The notes under the pieces were generated by a model that was not told where the DNA came from, did not search any database, and saw only the letters and a list, made by a program, of their open reading frames with translations. A stretch of DNA of 64,000 nucleotides from Microvirga sp. 17 mud 1-3 (GTDB lineage: Bacteria; Pseudomonadota; Alphaproteobacteria; Rhizobiales; Beijerinckiaceae), in the NCBI RefSeq assembly GCF_003151255.1, contig NZ_CP029481.1, positions 3,100,001 through 3,164,000 of the forward strand. The letters are read 5' to 3'. Below are positions 9,098 to 17,343 of the stretch, one piece after another; position 1 is the stretch's first letter; each line of letters starts with the position of its first letter. Both the position numbers and the translations under genes were made by a program.

Positions 9098-10107
9098 TGC
9101 CGCACCCTCGGATCAATGAAGCCATAGGAAATGTCGACGATCAGGTTCACGAAGACGATGATGATCGCGTAGATGATGATTGCTCCCTGAACGACCGGAT
9201 AGTCGTTTGCCATGATGGCCTGCATCATGTGGCGGCCGAGCCCCGGCCAGGAGAACAGCGTTTCGGTCACGATGGACCCGCCGAGATAGACGCCGATCTC
9301 AAGCCCGATGATGGTGACCACGGGGATCAGGGCGTTGCGCATCACGTGCCTGGCAACGACCATGGGGAAGCTGAGTCCTCGCGCGAGGCCTGCATTCACA
9401 TAGTCTTCGTTGATGACCTCCAGCACGCTCGCCCGGGTCGTCCGCGCGATCAGTGCTGCCGGCGCCGTTGCCAGCGTGACGGCCGGGAGGACCATGTGCG
9501 AGAGCACATCGACGAAGGCCTTTCCGTTCAGCGTCAGGATGCTGTCCAGGAGACTGAATCCGGTCACCCGCGTCAGAACAGTACTGTAGGAGAGCATGCC
9601 GCCGGTCGGGAAGATATTGAAATAGACCGAGAAGACGACGATGAGGATCATTCCGAACCAGAACACGGGCAGCGAGATGCCCGAGAGGGTCAGGAACATG
9701 GTCGCAGAGTCGAACCAGCTTCCTTTCCGGATCGCCGCGATCGTGCCGGCAATAACTCCGAAGATCGAGCCGAGCAGCGTCGCAAGAATGGCGAGTTCCG
9801 CCGTGGCCTTCAGCCGGTCGAGCAGGATCGGCAGGACCGGATCGCGGCTCTGCAGGCTTTGTCCCAGATCTCCATGGAACACGTTGCCCAGCCAGGAGAG
9901 ATATTGGACGTAATAGGGCCGGTTGAGGCCCATCTCTTCGCGCAGCCGGTCAACGGCTTCCTGCGAGATGCTCTCTCCGCCCATCATGGTAATGACCGGA
10001 TCCCCCGGGATCGCCCGCATGAAGGCGAAGACGAGGATCGACAGAAGCAGAAGAACCACGAGACTGTTCAACAGCCTCGATAGGACCGTAGAAAAGACGC
10101 GCTTCAT
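9094..10107 (-). CDS. ABC transporter permease, DppB/OppB family
   Basis: A 337-residue permease with six predicted helices and a DppB-type N-terminus containing RAIPGDPV. The EAA-type loop follows RTTRASVLEVINEDYVNAG, the family signature. It overlaps its neighbours on both sides through ATGA junctions (start at the DppF stop, stop at the DppC start). It pairs with the DppC-type subunit to form the channel of the oligopeptide-type importer. Confidence 0.95.
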   Translation of the reverse strand: MKRVFSTVLSRLLNSLVVLLLLSILVFAFMRAIPGDPVITMMGGESISQEAVDRLREEMGLNRPYYVQYLSWLGNVFHGDLGQSLQSRDPVLPILLDRLKATAELAILATLLGSIFGVIAGTIAAIRKGSWFDSATMFLTLSGISLPVFWFGMILIVVFSVYFNIFPTGGMLSYSTVLTRVTGFSLLDSILTLNGKAFVDVLSHMVLPAVTLATAPAALIARTTRASVLEVINEDYVNAGLARGLSFPMVVARHVMRNALIPVVTIIGLEIGVYLGGSIVTETLFSWPGLGRHMMQAIMANDYPVVQGAIIIYAIIIVFVNLIVDISYGFIDPRVRQ

Positions 10108-11195
10108 GCTAAGGCTCCGTTCGGTGCAGGGGCGATCGGCGCCTCATTGTAGAGATGGCAGCGCACTTCCCGGTCGTCGACCATTCGTGGTGCAGGCAGG
10201 ACCGTATCGCAAATCGCTCCTATGCGTTTGGTGCAACGGGTATGGAACGGACACCCTTTCGGAACCCGGACGTTCGAAGGGATCTCACCCTCAAGTGGAG
10301 CACGGTCTGTCTGCGCACCGGCGACAGGCTTCGGCGTGGCCGCCATGAGGGCCGCCGTGTAAGGATGAAGCGGATTGGCGAAGATGCGCTCGACCGGGCC
10401 GGTCTCTACGATACGCCCCAGGTACATCACCGCAAGACGGTCGACGAGATATCCGATCAGGTTCAGATCGTGCGAGATGAAGAGGCAACCAAGCCGCAGG
10501 TGACGGCGAAGATCTTCGATCAACGCGATGATCTTAGCCTGCACCGAAACGTCCAGAGCGGAGGTCGGCTCATCCAGGACGAGGAACTTCGGATCCAGAA
10601 TCAGCGCTCGCGCAATGGCGATCCGCTGCCGCTGCCCACCGGAGAATTCGTGCGGGTAACGGTCGAAATGAGCCTCCGTCAGCCCTACCCGCTCGAGCAT
10701 CTGAACCGCCAGCCTGCGCCGTTCGGCCGAGGTGCCGCGATTGTGGACGACCAGCGACTCCATGATGATGCTGCCGGCGGTCCGGCGCGGATTCAGGGAG
10801 TTGTACGGATCCTGGAAGACCATCTGCACCTGTTCGCGCAATTCGAGCGCGGGCAGATTGTCGATTGGAGTGCCGCTTAAGGTTACGCTCCCGCCGGTCG
10901 CCGGCTGGAGCCGCACGAATGCGCGCGCAAGCGTGCTCTTCCCGCACCCCGATTCTCCGGCGATGCCGACCATCTCTCCACGGCGCACCGAAAGATTGAC
11001 GCTTTGCACGGCACGGACGGCCGGTATCTCGCGCTGCCTGTTCAAAGGCCAGATGCCCTGGCCGCGGATAGGAAAGCTGACCGAGACGTTACGCGCCTCG
11101 AGAACCTCGTCATCTTGCATTGTCGCCGCAGCCGGTGCTGCGGAGGTCTGAATGATCATTTTGCGCCCTCGATGATCTTCTGTTTCTCCGCTCAT
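10104..11195 (-). CDS. Oligopeptide ABC transporter ATP-binding protein, DppF/OppF type
   Basis: The 363-residue ATPase has Walker A GESGCGKST, Q-loop VFQDPYNSLNPR, signature LSGGQRQRIAIARAL within HEFSGGQRQR, Walker B FLVLDEPTSALD and the H-loop ISHDL. The C-terminal oligo_HPY region carries GCPFHTRCTKRIGAIC, whose Cys residues bind an iron-sulfur cluster in some relatives. The gene is coupled by ATGA overlaps to DppD upstream and DppB downstream. An internal Met at MIIQTSAAP could also serve as start, but the coupled start is preferred. Confidence 0.95.
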   Translation of the reverse strand: MSGETEDHRGRKMIIQTSAAPAAATMQDDEVLEARNVSVSFPIRGQGIWPLNRQREIPAVRAVQSVNLSVRRGEMVGIAGESGCGKSTLARAFVRLQPATGGSVTLSGTPIDNLPALELREQVQMVFQDPYNSLNPRRTAGSIIMESLVVHNRGTSAERRRLAVQMLERVGLTEAHFDRYPHEFSGGQRQRIAIARALILDPKFLVLDEPTSALDVSVQAKIIALIEDLRRHLRLGCLFISHDLNLIGYLVDRLAVMYLGRIVETGPVERIFANPLHPYTAALMAATPKPVAGAQTDRAPLEGEIPSNVRVPKGCPFHTRCTKRIGAICDTVLPAPRMVDDREVRCHLYNEAPIAPAPNGALA

Positions 11196-12292
11196 TCCGG
11201 CAAGCAGGCCACGAAGTGGCCCGGCTCGACCTCGATCATGTGCGAAATTTCAGGGCTGATGGACCCGTCCGGCAGACGCCGGGTCGAGTAGCGGTAACCC
11301 GCAGGAGGCGGGACATGACGGGTGGCGCGACCGATCGGCTTGCCACGGTCCGCGGCTGATGGCAGGGAGGCCATGAGCGAACACGTATACGGATGCACCG
11401 GGTTGCCGAACAGCATCTGAGCCGGCGCCATTTCGACGATCTGCCCCAGATACATCACGGCGATCCGGTCACAATTTTCCGCCGCAACACCCAGATCGTG
11501 CGTGATGAGGATCAGTGCCGATCCCAAATCGCGCCGCAGATCGCGCAAGAGCCGCAGGATCTGCGCCTGGATGGATACGTCGAGAGCCGATGTCGGCTCG
11601 TCCGCGATGATGAGCTTCGATCCCCCGACGATTGCGATCGCGATCATGACGCGCTGCGCCATACCGCCGGACAATTCGAAGGAATAGCTGTCCATGATAC
11701 GCGCGGGATCAGGCAGACCGACCTTGGCCAGCGTGGAGATCCCAAGCTCTTTGGCCCTGGCGCGTGATACGCCCTGCGCCTGCACGGCAGCCTCGATGAT
11801 CTGGTTACCGATGGTGGAGACCGGATTCAGCGCCCGCTTGGCCTCTTGAAAGACCATCGAGATCTGTCGCCCACGGATCTTGCGCCATTCCTTTTGGCTG
11901 AGCTTGATCAGCTCTTGGCCCTCAAGCTTGATTGAGCCTCCCTCGATGCTCCCCGGATGCGGCACAAGGCCCATGATGGCGCGAGCCGTCATGCTCTTGC
12001 CGCTGCCCGTCTCACCGACGATGCCGAGGCATTCTCCCGGAGCCAGATCGATATCGATCCCTTCCAGCGCGCGCACGAGCCCCGTCTTGGTATGAAAATG
12101 AAGCCGTAGTCCGCGGATCTGCAGCAGCGGCGCCGCTGCTGCGCTGTTCTCGGGGATCTGAATGGACGTCACGCGGTGCACCTGTACATTCTCGTTGAGC
12201 AGATGTGACATAAGACTAGAGCCGCCGGGCCCGAGGCCCGGCGTCAGAGCGTTGTCCACGGGCGAAGATATCGCCCGTGGCTGTCGCGTCAT
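11192..12292 (-). CDS. Oligopeptide ABC transporter ATP-binding protein, DppD/OppD type
   Basis: The ATPase shows Walker A GETGSGKSMT, Q-loop VFQEAKRALNPVS, signature ELSGGMAQRVMIAIAI, Walker B LIIADEPTSALD and H-loop ITHDLG, followed by a C-terminal oligo_HPY-like tail. The start is uncertain. The ATG at 12292 overlaps the binding-protein stop as ATGA, like the other junctions of the operon. It would encode 27 unusual residues across two strong hairpins. A start at 12211 (MSHLLNENV) would leave those hairpins in an intergenic gap, but it lacks a clear ribosome site. Function as an importer ATPase is not affected by the choice. Confidence 0.92.
   Translation of the reverse strand: MTRQPRAISSPVDNALTPGLGPGGSSLMSHLLNENVQVHRVTSIQIPENSAAAAPLLQIRGLRLHFHTKTGLVRALEGIDIDLAPGECLGIVGETGSGKSMTARAIMGLVPHPGSIEGGSIKLEGQELIKLSQKEWRKIRGRQISMVFQEAKRALNPVSTIGNQIIEAAVQAQGVSRARAKELGISTLAKVGLPDPARIMDSYSFELSGGMAQRVMIAIAIVGGSKLIIADEPTSALDVSIQAQILRLLRDLRRDLGSALILITHDLGVAAENCDRIAVMYLGQIVEMAPAQMLFGNPVHPYTCSLMASLPSAADRGKPIGRATRHVPPPAGYRYSTRRLPDGSISPEISHMIEVEPGHFVACLPE
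12223..12243 (-). promoter_or_regulatory. GC-rich hairpin between binding-protein and ATPase genes
   Basis: CGCCGGGCC at 12223-12231 and GGCCCGGCG at 12235-12243 form a perfect 9-bp stem with a 3-base loop. There is no downstream T run in the minus direction. With the second hairpin at 12256 it looks like an mRNA stabiliser or attenuator just behind the solute-binding-protein gene, a common way to raise binding-protein levels over membrane subunits. Confidence 0.5.
12256..12280 (-). promoter_or_regulatory. Perfect 10-bp stem hairpin just after the binding-protein stop
   Basis: CCACGGGCGA at 12256-12265 and TCGCCCGTGG at 12271-12280 form a perfect stem with a 5-base loop. It begins 9 bases past the stop codon of the substrate-binding protein on the minus strand. 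It lacks a T run, so stabilisation of the upstream message or partial read-through is more likely than full termination. Confidence 0.55.
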
Positions 12293-13842
12293 TTCGCCAG
12301 CGTGGCGCTGTTCAGGTAAACCTGGTTTGCCGGATTGCGGTACACACCCTTTACTTCGGAGCGAACACCAAGGCTGTAAACCGGGTGTACGAGGAAGACC
12401 GCGGCAGCTTCATCGGCGATGATATTCATCGCTTCCGCGTAAAGCTTCTGGCGTTCGGCGTCGTCATAAGTCGAGCGAGCCTTGTCCAGCAGCGCATCAA
12501 CCTTCGGGTTCTTGAACCGCGACGCGTTGTCTTCACCGATGAACTGCGAGTGGAATGTGGGGTAGATCACCCCTTCGGGATCGACAGTCGAAGCTGTCCA
12601 GCCGCCGACCGTTATTCCGAAATCGCCTGCGCGACGGCGTGTAATCCAGTCCGCCCAGGTTGCCATCGAGACAGTCGCCTTGATGCCGACGGCCTTGAGA
12701 TCCGCTTGGATGATCGCAACACCATCGGTGGGCGACGGGAAGTACGGACGCGGATTGGCAAAGGACATGAACTGGAGTTCGAAGCCGTCCGGATAGCCGG
12801 CCTCGGCCAGGAGCGCCTTGGCGCCCTTTGGATCATAGTCGTACTTGGGCAGGTCCTTCGAATGTCCGAGCTCGCCGGGGGGCATGGCCTGCTGGCCGAT
12901 CTCACCCAGTCCGAAGAACGAGACCTTGTAAACCCGCTCTCTGTTGATCGCCTTCTGGATCGCCTTGCGGACACGAATGTCCTTCAGCGGCCCTTTCTCG
13001 ACATTCAACCAGATTCCGGAGAAGCCGACCGCACCGATGGTCTGGATGTCCAGGGACTTGTCGGCCTTCAGGTCGTTGATCCGGTTGAACGGCACGTCAT
13101 CAGTCAGGTGGATTTCGCCCTTTTGCAGAGCAAGCAGACGCACATCATTCTCTGGAATGACACGCAGGACCACGCGCTCGACCTTGGGCACTTCCCCCCA
13201 ATACTCGTCGTTCCGGACCAGTTCGATCAGGTTGTTCTTTTCCCACCGCACAAACTTGAAGGGACCGGTGCCTACCGGCCGCTCCACGAGTCCATCCGGT
13301 TTTCCGGCGATCGACTTCGGGTTGACGATGTAGGCGGGGTAGATCGCAAGGTTATAGAGAAGCGCCGGCTGCGGCAGCGAGAAGTGGAGTTTGACGGTGT
13401 GATCGTCGACCACTTCGACCGACTTCATCGCCCCCAGCTTACCGCCCCAGCGGACGAAGCGCGGCGAGTAGGAAGGGTTTTCCTTGATGAACTGGCGCTC
13501 GAACGAAACCTTCACGGCTTCAGCCGTAAACGGCGTCCCATCGTGGAACTTCACGCCATTGCGCAGCTTGAAGGTCCAGGTCAGGCCGTCTTCCGAGCGT
13601 TCCCATGACTCGGCCAGGGCCGGAGCGATCTTGGTGGTCGGTCCGTCGAACCGGACGAGGCCATCGAAGACCCAGTCCGCAACCTTGAAGTCCTCGCTCG
13701 ACGTGGCCATAGCGGGGTCGAGCGAAAGCGAGTCCGCGCCACGACCATAGACCAGAGTTTGCGCCCAGGCGGCAGGTGCCGCGCTGAACGCCGCTATCGC
13801 CGCGACGAACAGCCCGGCAACAGCGGATCTGCTTAGCAACAT
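12289..13842 (-). CDS. ABC transporter substrate-binding protein, family 5 (DppA/OppA-like)
   Basis: A 517-residue periplasmic protein with a clear signal peptide (about residues 1-27, ending AAPAAWA before QTLVYGRG). The family-5 hallmarks are visible: the N-terminal LDPAMATSSEDFKV region, the segment LRNGVKFHDGTPFTAE, and the C-terminal HPVYSLGV part. Family members bind peptides, opines, glutathione or other compounds. This is the first gene of a seven-gene minus-strand operon (binding protein, two ATPases, two permeases, SDR, M20 peptidase). Regulon site B and a TTGACA -35-like element lie about 110-140 bases upstream. The specific ligand is unknown; the neighbours suggest a peptide-like or amide compound with carboxylates. 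Confidence 0.95.
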   Translation of the reverse strand: MLLSRSAVAGLFVAAIAAFSAAPAAWAQTLVYGRGADSLSLDPAMATSSEDFKVADWVFDGLVRFDGPTTKIAPALAESWERSEDGLTWTFKLRNGVKFHDGTPFTAEAVKVSFERQFIKENPSYSPRFVRWGGKLGAMKSVEVVDDHTVKLHFSLPQPALLYNLAIYPAYIVNPKSIAGKPDGLVERPVGTGPFKFVRWEKNNLIELVRNDEYWGEVPKVERVVLRVIPENDVRLLALQKGEIHLTDDVPFNRINDLKADKSLDIQTIGAVGFSGIWLNVEKGPLKDIRVRKAIQKAINRERVYKVSFFGLGEIGQQAMPPGELGHSKDLPKYDYDPKGAKALLAEAGYPDGFELQFMSFANPRPYFPSPTDGVAIIQADLKAVGIKATVSMATWADWITRRRAGDFGITVGGWTASTVDPEGVIYPTFHSQFIGEDNASRFKNPKVDALLDKARSTYDDAERQKLYAEAMNIIADEAAAVFLVHPVYSLGVRSEVKGVYRNPANQVYLNSATLAK

Positions 13843-13949
13843 TGATGTCTCCCTTACTTAAAGTCCCTGCTGGAAAGGTACGAACTTCAGGCTACCGTGC
13901 CCCGTCAGGTGTTCGTCACCTGATCAGGATGCCGCACTTTGTGTATTTG

Positions 13950-13961
13950 TTTGTATACGGT
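13950..13961. promoter_or_regulatory. Operator site B of the GntR regulon (TTTGTATACGGT)
   Basis: TTTGTATACGGT lies about 110 bases upstream of the binding-protein start and after the CocE/NonD gene. On the minus strand a perfect TTGACA hexamer sits at 13980-13985, just upstream of it, so a bound repressor would lie over or next to the -10 region. The core matches sites A, C, D and E. Confidence 0.5.
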
Positions 13962-14023
13962 TGCATCCGGATTGAACGCTGTCAAACGAAATTGGCTCAA
14001 TCCGGCTCCTTTTTGCGTCATCG

Positions 14024-15841
14024 TCAGGATGAAGAATTGGGCACGACCGGCAGCCGGATGGAGCTGGGACGTGAGGCATCAAGGTGCACCGTATTGACGG
14101 CCACCCGCTTCCGCCGTGCCTCCCCCTCTGGCTCACCCGTATTCGGATTGACGTCGAATTTGGGGAAGTTCGAGGAGGATACATCGACCCGGATGCGGTG
14201 GCCGGCGCGGAACAGATTGGCCGTCGGCAACAGCGTAACTTCGATCCGCGTGATCTCGCCCGGATTGCGCAGGCGCGGATTTTCCGGGTCCTCCGCATAA
14301 CGGAGCCGCATGATCCCGTCCGTCAGCCACACGGCATAGCCATGGGGATAGTCTTCATTGGGCGGATAGACATCAAGGAGCTTCACCGTGAAGTCCGTGT
14401 CGGGACCATCGGTCTCCACCCAGAGTTCGGCCGTGACCGGGCCGATGATCGTCATGTCCTCCTTCAGCGGTTCGGACTGGAAGGCAAGCACATCGCTCCG
14501 GGAAGCCAGGGGGATATAAGGCGCCTGACAGCCCAACAGCTTCTCGGTTTCGACCTGATCGAAAATTCCGCCCGGCACCACGATCGCCTCACGATTCAGC
14601 GCATGGCCGATGGTCGGCACCGGCTTCGACGGATCGAAATCGTAACTGAGCGATGCGGAATCCTCAGTTTGCGCCTTTGTCGTCAGATCACCATTAGCGT
14701 GGAGATGATAATGGCGGAAGTCGGTGTCCGGTGCCGGCCAATCGACAAGGCTGCGCCAGTGGCCCCCATGTTCGAACCGGCCGTCGCCGTTGCGCCGCCC
14801 GCTGCCGCCGCCCATCACGAACACGCGAACGGACGGCTCGTCGAAAGGCTTCCCTTTAATGACGTGGTCGAAGAAGCGCAGCCGATAGGTCCGCCAGTCC
14901 CCACACCAGGAGTCGATGGCCGCATCAGGCCCGAACTCGACATCGCCAAAGGCGGTCACGGAGCGGTCGCCGTGGGTCCAGGGGCCGAGGATCAGGAAAT
15001 GACGACCCTTTCCGGCCTTCTTGAGACCCATGTAGTTTTCCGCCTGTCCCCACGGATAGATATCCAACCAGGAGGACATCTGAATCGTGGAGGCCGGAGC
15101 GTAAGTCTCGTAATAGCCCTCGGCCCACAGGCCCGGCTGGCGCCAATAATCGTCGAAGGACCCATGGCGCCACTCGTCGAAGATATAGGCTTCGTAATCT
15201 GGATGATGGCGCAGGGGCGAATGTCCGGGCTTCCACGGCAGCCTCTGGTACCAGTCCCGCAGATTCTCGGCCTCGAGCGCAGCCTTCATCACCGGATTGG
15301 CCTTGGCCTCGGGCGACATGATGGCCTGGGCCAGCGCCCACGTGACCTGCTTCAGCTCAAAGGCGCCGAAGCAGCGAGCGCCATTCTTCCAGGCATTGGC
15401 GAAGCCACCTGAATCGACAGCCTGGGCCACGACGCCCGGAGCGTTGACGGAGCCCAGGGCAACCTGCGTGTGACCGCCATAGGAGAGACCAAGCGTACAG
15501 ATCCGCTTGTCGCTCCAGCTTTGCTGGACGATCCAGGCACAGGTATCGTAGCCGTCATAGGCCTCGTGCACGTACTTCGTGAACTGGCCCTCGGAGTCAT
15601 AGCGGCCGCGCACATCCTGGTAGATCATGCCGTAGCCATGCTCACCGTAGAAGGCCGCCATGGCGGCGCGGTCACGCGCCTTGAACTCGTCCCGGGTCAG
15701 TTCGCTGCGGCTGGTGATCGTGCGGCCATATGGTGTACGCTCGAGAATGACCGGGAAGGGCCCCTCCCCCTCCGGCAGATAGATGTCGGTCGCCAGCTTC
15801 ACGCCGTCCCGCATCTCGATCATCACGGTCTCAAGTCGCAT
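14024..15841 (-). CDS. CocE/NonD family hydrolase (alpha/beta hydrolase, X-Pro dipeptidyl-peptidase-like)
   Basis: A 605-residue protein with the architecture of cocaine esterase and X-Pro dipeptidyl-peptidase: an alpha/beta hydrolase domain then a C-terminal jelly-roll domain (PepX_C). The nucleophile elbow is GLSYGGHTQ, the oxyanion segment is MIYQDVRGRYDSEGQF, and the catalytic His lies in LILGPWTHGDRS. The jelly roll includes VWLTDGIMRLRY. Such enzymes cleave esters, amides or dipeptide units; glutaryl-amidases also belong to this family. No signal peptide is seen. It follows the enolase-superfamily gene by one base and is the second gene of that pair. It is a likely first hydrolase for the imported compound. 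Confidence 0.9.
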   Translation of the reverse strand: MRLETVMIEMRDGVKLATDIYLPEGEGPFPVILERTPYGRTITSRSELTRDEFKARDRAAMAAFYGEHGYGMIYQDVRGRYDSEGQFTKYVHEAYDGYDTCAWIVQQSWSDKRICTLGLSYGGHTQVALGSVNAPGVVAQAVDSGGFANAWKNGARCFGAFELKQVTWALAQAIMSPEAKANPVMKAALEAENLRDWYQRLPWKPGHSPLRHHPDYEAYIFDEWRHGSFDDYWRQPGLWAEGYYETYAPASTIQMSSWLDIYPWGQAENYMGLKKAGKGRHFLILGPWTHGDRSVTAFGDVEFGPDAAIDSWCGDWRTYRLRFFDHVIKGKPFDEPSVRVFVMGGGSGRRNGDGRFEHGGHWRSLVDWPAPDTDFRHYHLHANGDLTTKAQTEDSASLSYDFDPSKPVPTIGHALNREAIVVPGGIFDQVETEKLLGCQAPYIPLASRSDVLAFQSEPLKEDMTIIGPVTAELWVETDGPDTDFTVKLLDVYPPNEDYPHGYAVWLTDGIMRLRYAEDPENPRLRNPGEITRIEVTLLPTANLFRAGHRIRVDVSSSNFPKFDVNPNTGEPEGEARRKRVAVNTVHLDASRPSSIRLPVVPNSSS

Positions 15842-15842
15842 C

Positions 15843-16961
15843 CTATGCCCTCTTCTCCTGCCTCGTCATCGAGGCCTGGTCTGTTTCCCATGCGACGGCC
15901 ACTCCGAGCCCCGCCCCTTCCGGGATCGAAGCAAAGCCCCGTTGCAGCTCGAAGCCTTCGGCCGGGTTCTTCTCAAGACGATCCGGCCAGTTGATCTCAG
16001 GCAACGCAATCACCGGGTGCGCATGGATCAGATGGATCGCGGCCGCCGTGCCGATCGTCGTCGAGAGAGAGCCGATCTGACACACGATCCCCGCAGCCGC
16101 CGCGATGGCGGCGATCTGCGCTGCAGGATAGAGGCCACCGGCCTTCGGTAACTTGATGTTGATGTAATCGCAGGCGCCGATCGCGATGGCGCGCAGCGCA
16201 TCATCCGGCCCGTGAATGGACTCGTCGAGCATGACGGGGATGCTCGAGCGGCGGCGTAGCTCCGCATGGCCCGTGAGATCGCCCGCAGCCAAAGGCTGTT
16301 CGACAGCGAGGATGTCATAGGACGCGGCCTTATCGAGGAACCGCAAGGCCTCGCCTATGGTCCATCCCTGATTGGCATCGATCTTCAATCGGAAATCTGG
16401 ACCATTTTCCTCGCGGATGGCGCGCAGTGCGGCAAGCTCCTGGTCCGCGTGGCTCCCGACCTTCACCTTAATCGTCGTGTAGCCGGCCTCGATATTGCGC
16501 CGCGCCGCCGCAACCATATCCGCGACCGGCCCAGTCCCGATGGCACGGGACGTGGCGACGGGCCCTCTGGGCACGCCGCCGAGCAGCACCGAAACGGGCG
16601 CTCCCAGCGCGCGCCCAAGCGCATCATGCGCGGCCATGTCGATAGCCGAGAAGGCAGCGCGGTTCCCATGAGGGAAGACCTGGCGCATCGCCTCGTGCAG
16701 TCCACGTATGTCGCGAATATCATGGCCGATCAGCGCCGGCGCGAGATAATCACGCAATGCGATCAACATCGTTTCCGATGTTTCACCGGTAATGAAGGGC
16801 ACGGAAGGTGCCTCTCCAAATCCTGTGTGGCCGCCTTCGGTTACAAGCTTCAGGATGACATAGGATTGACGCGTATCACCCGCATGGAGCGAGGTCGTCA
16901 GCGGATCGCGCGAGACCGTTTCGTAAAGGCGAGCGGTCATCGACGTAATGGCAAATTCCAT
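15843..16961 (-). CDS. Enolase-superfamily enzyme, muconate-lactonizing/dipeptide-epimerase-like
   Basis: The 372-residue protein has the MLE subgroup active-site pattern: KVKVG (the KxK strand-2 acid/base), DANQGW, VEQP and MLDES as metal ligands on strands 3-5, and NIKLPKAGG with a Lys on strand 6. A Lys on both sides of the barrel is characteristic of the dipeptide epimerase and o-succinylbenzoate synthase group, which acts by 1,1-proton transfer. The ATG at 16961 has GGGAGG eight bases upstream and is preferred over the ATG at 16985. It leads a two-gene unit with the CocE/NonD hydrolase. Epimerisation of a peptide-like or N-acyl intermediate is plausible; cycloisomerisation cannot be ruled out. 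Confidence 0.85.
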   Translation of the reverse strand: MEFAITSMTARLYETVSRDPLTTSLHAGDTRQSYVILKLVTEGGHTGFGEAPSVPFITGETSETMLIALRDYLAPALIGHDIRDIRGLHEAMRQVFPHGNRAAFSAIDMAAHDALGRALGAPVSVLLGGVPRGPVATSRAIGTGPVADMVAAARRNIEAGYTTIKVKVGSHADQELAALRAIREENGPDFRLKIDANQGWTIGEALRFLDKAASYDILAVEQPLAAGDLTGHAELRRRSSIPVMLDESIHGPDDALRAIAIGACDYINIKLPKAGGLYPAAQIAAIAAAAGIVCQIGSLSTTIGTAAAIHLIHAHPVIALPEINWPDRLEKNPAEGFELQRGFASIPEGAGLGVAVAWETDQASMTRQEKRA

Positions 16962-17230
16962 CTGGACGCCCTCCCAGAGCATCACTACACGGCCTGAACC
17001 TGCTTGCTGTCTCCAGGGACGAAGCTTGGCGTCCGAGGCGCTCCATTCCAGCAGTCAGAACAAAGGCGACGGTCGTTTCTCCCACAGCACGAAGGTCTGA
17101 AGACCCTTCCGGCTTCCAGCCGGTCTCCACCGCACATCGGGTCCGACAAGGAATGGCCACAGGAGAGCCGCTGATCGGCCCTTCCCCTCAACTCAACCAT
17201 CTCGTCGATCCCTGTCTCTGCTCTGCTTTT
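16962..17230. other. Non-coding stretch upstream of the enolase-superfamily gene
   Basis: About 270 bases with no ORF that has a ribosome site or recognisable family. Minus-strand frames are open for 70-90 codons but have Cys-rich, low-complexity translations and no support. It may contain the minus-strand promoter of the enolase-superfamily gene or the decayed end of an older gene. Confidence 0.4.
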
Positions 17231-17259
17231 TTGTTAGCGCAGAGTCTTATTGATCGAAT
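17231..17259 (+). promoter_or_regulatory. Putative sigma-70 promoter of M28 peptidase gene 1
   Basis: TTGTTA (17231-17236) and TCGAAT (17254-17259) are separated by 17 bases. The predicted transcription start near 17266 falls directly on operator site C. The -10 match is only four of six, so confidence is low, but the layout repeats at sites D and E. Confidence 0.3.
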
Positions 17260-17266
17260 GCATCTG

Positions 17267-17280
17267 AATGTATACAAATG
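17267..17280. promoter_or_regulatory. Operator site C of the GntR regulon (AATGTATACAAATG)
   Basis: The site contains the perfect palindrome TGTATACA at 17269-17276 and, read on the minus strand, the shared core ATTTGTATAC. It lies between the divergent enolase-superfamily and M28 genes and overlaps an in-frame ATG at 17278. That argues for the downstream ATG at 17344 as the true M28 start. A repressor bound here would cover the predicted start of transcription. Confidence 0.6.
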
Positions 17281-17343
17281 AATTCAATGCAAGCTGTCAA
17301 GCCGCTTACACTGCCTTCCAGAACCGCGACAAAGGAAATTGGG

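Noticed and set aside
16962-17230. Minus-strand open frames as a gene or transposase remnant
   Set aside because: No ribosome site, no recognisable motif and Cys-rich translations; no inverted repeats or target duplications seen.
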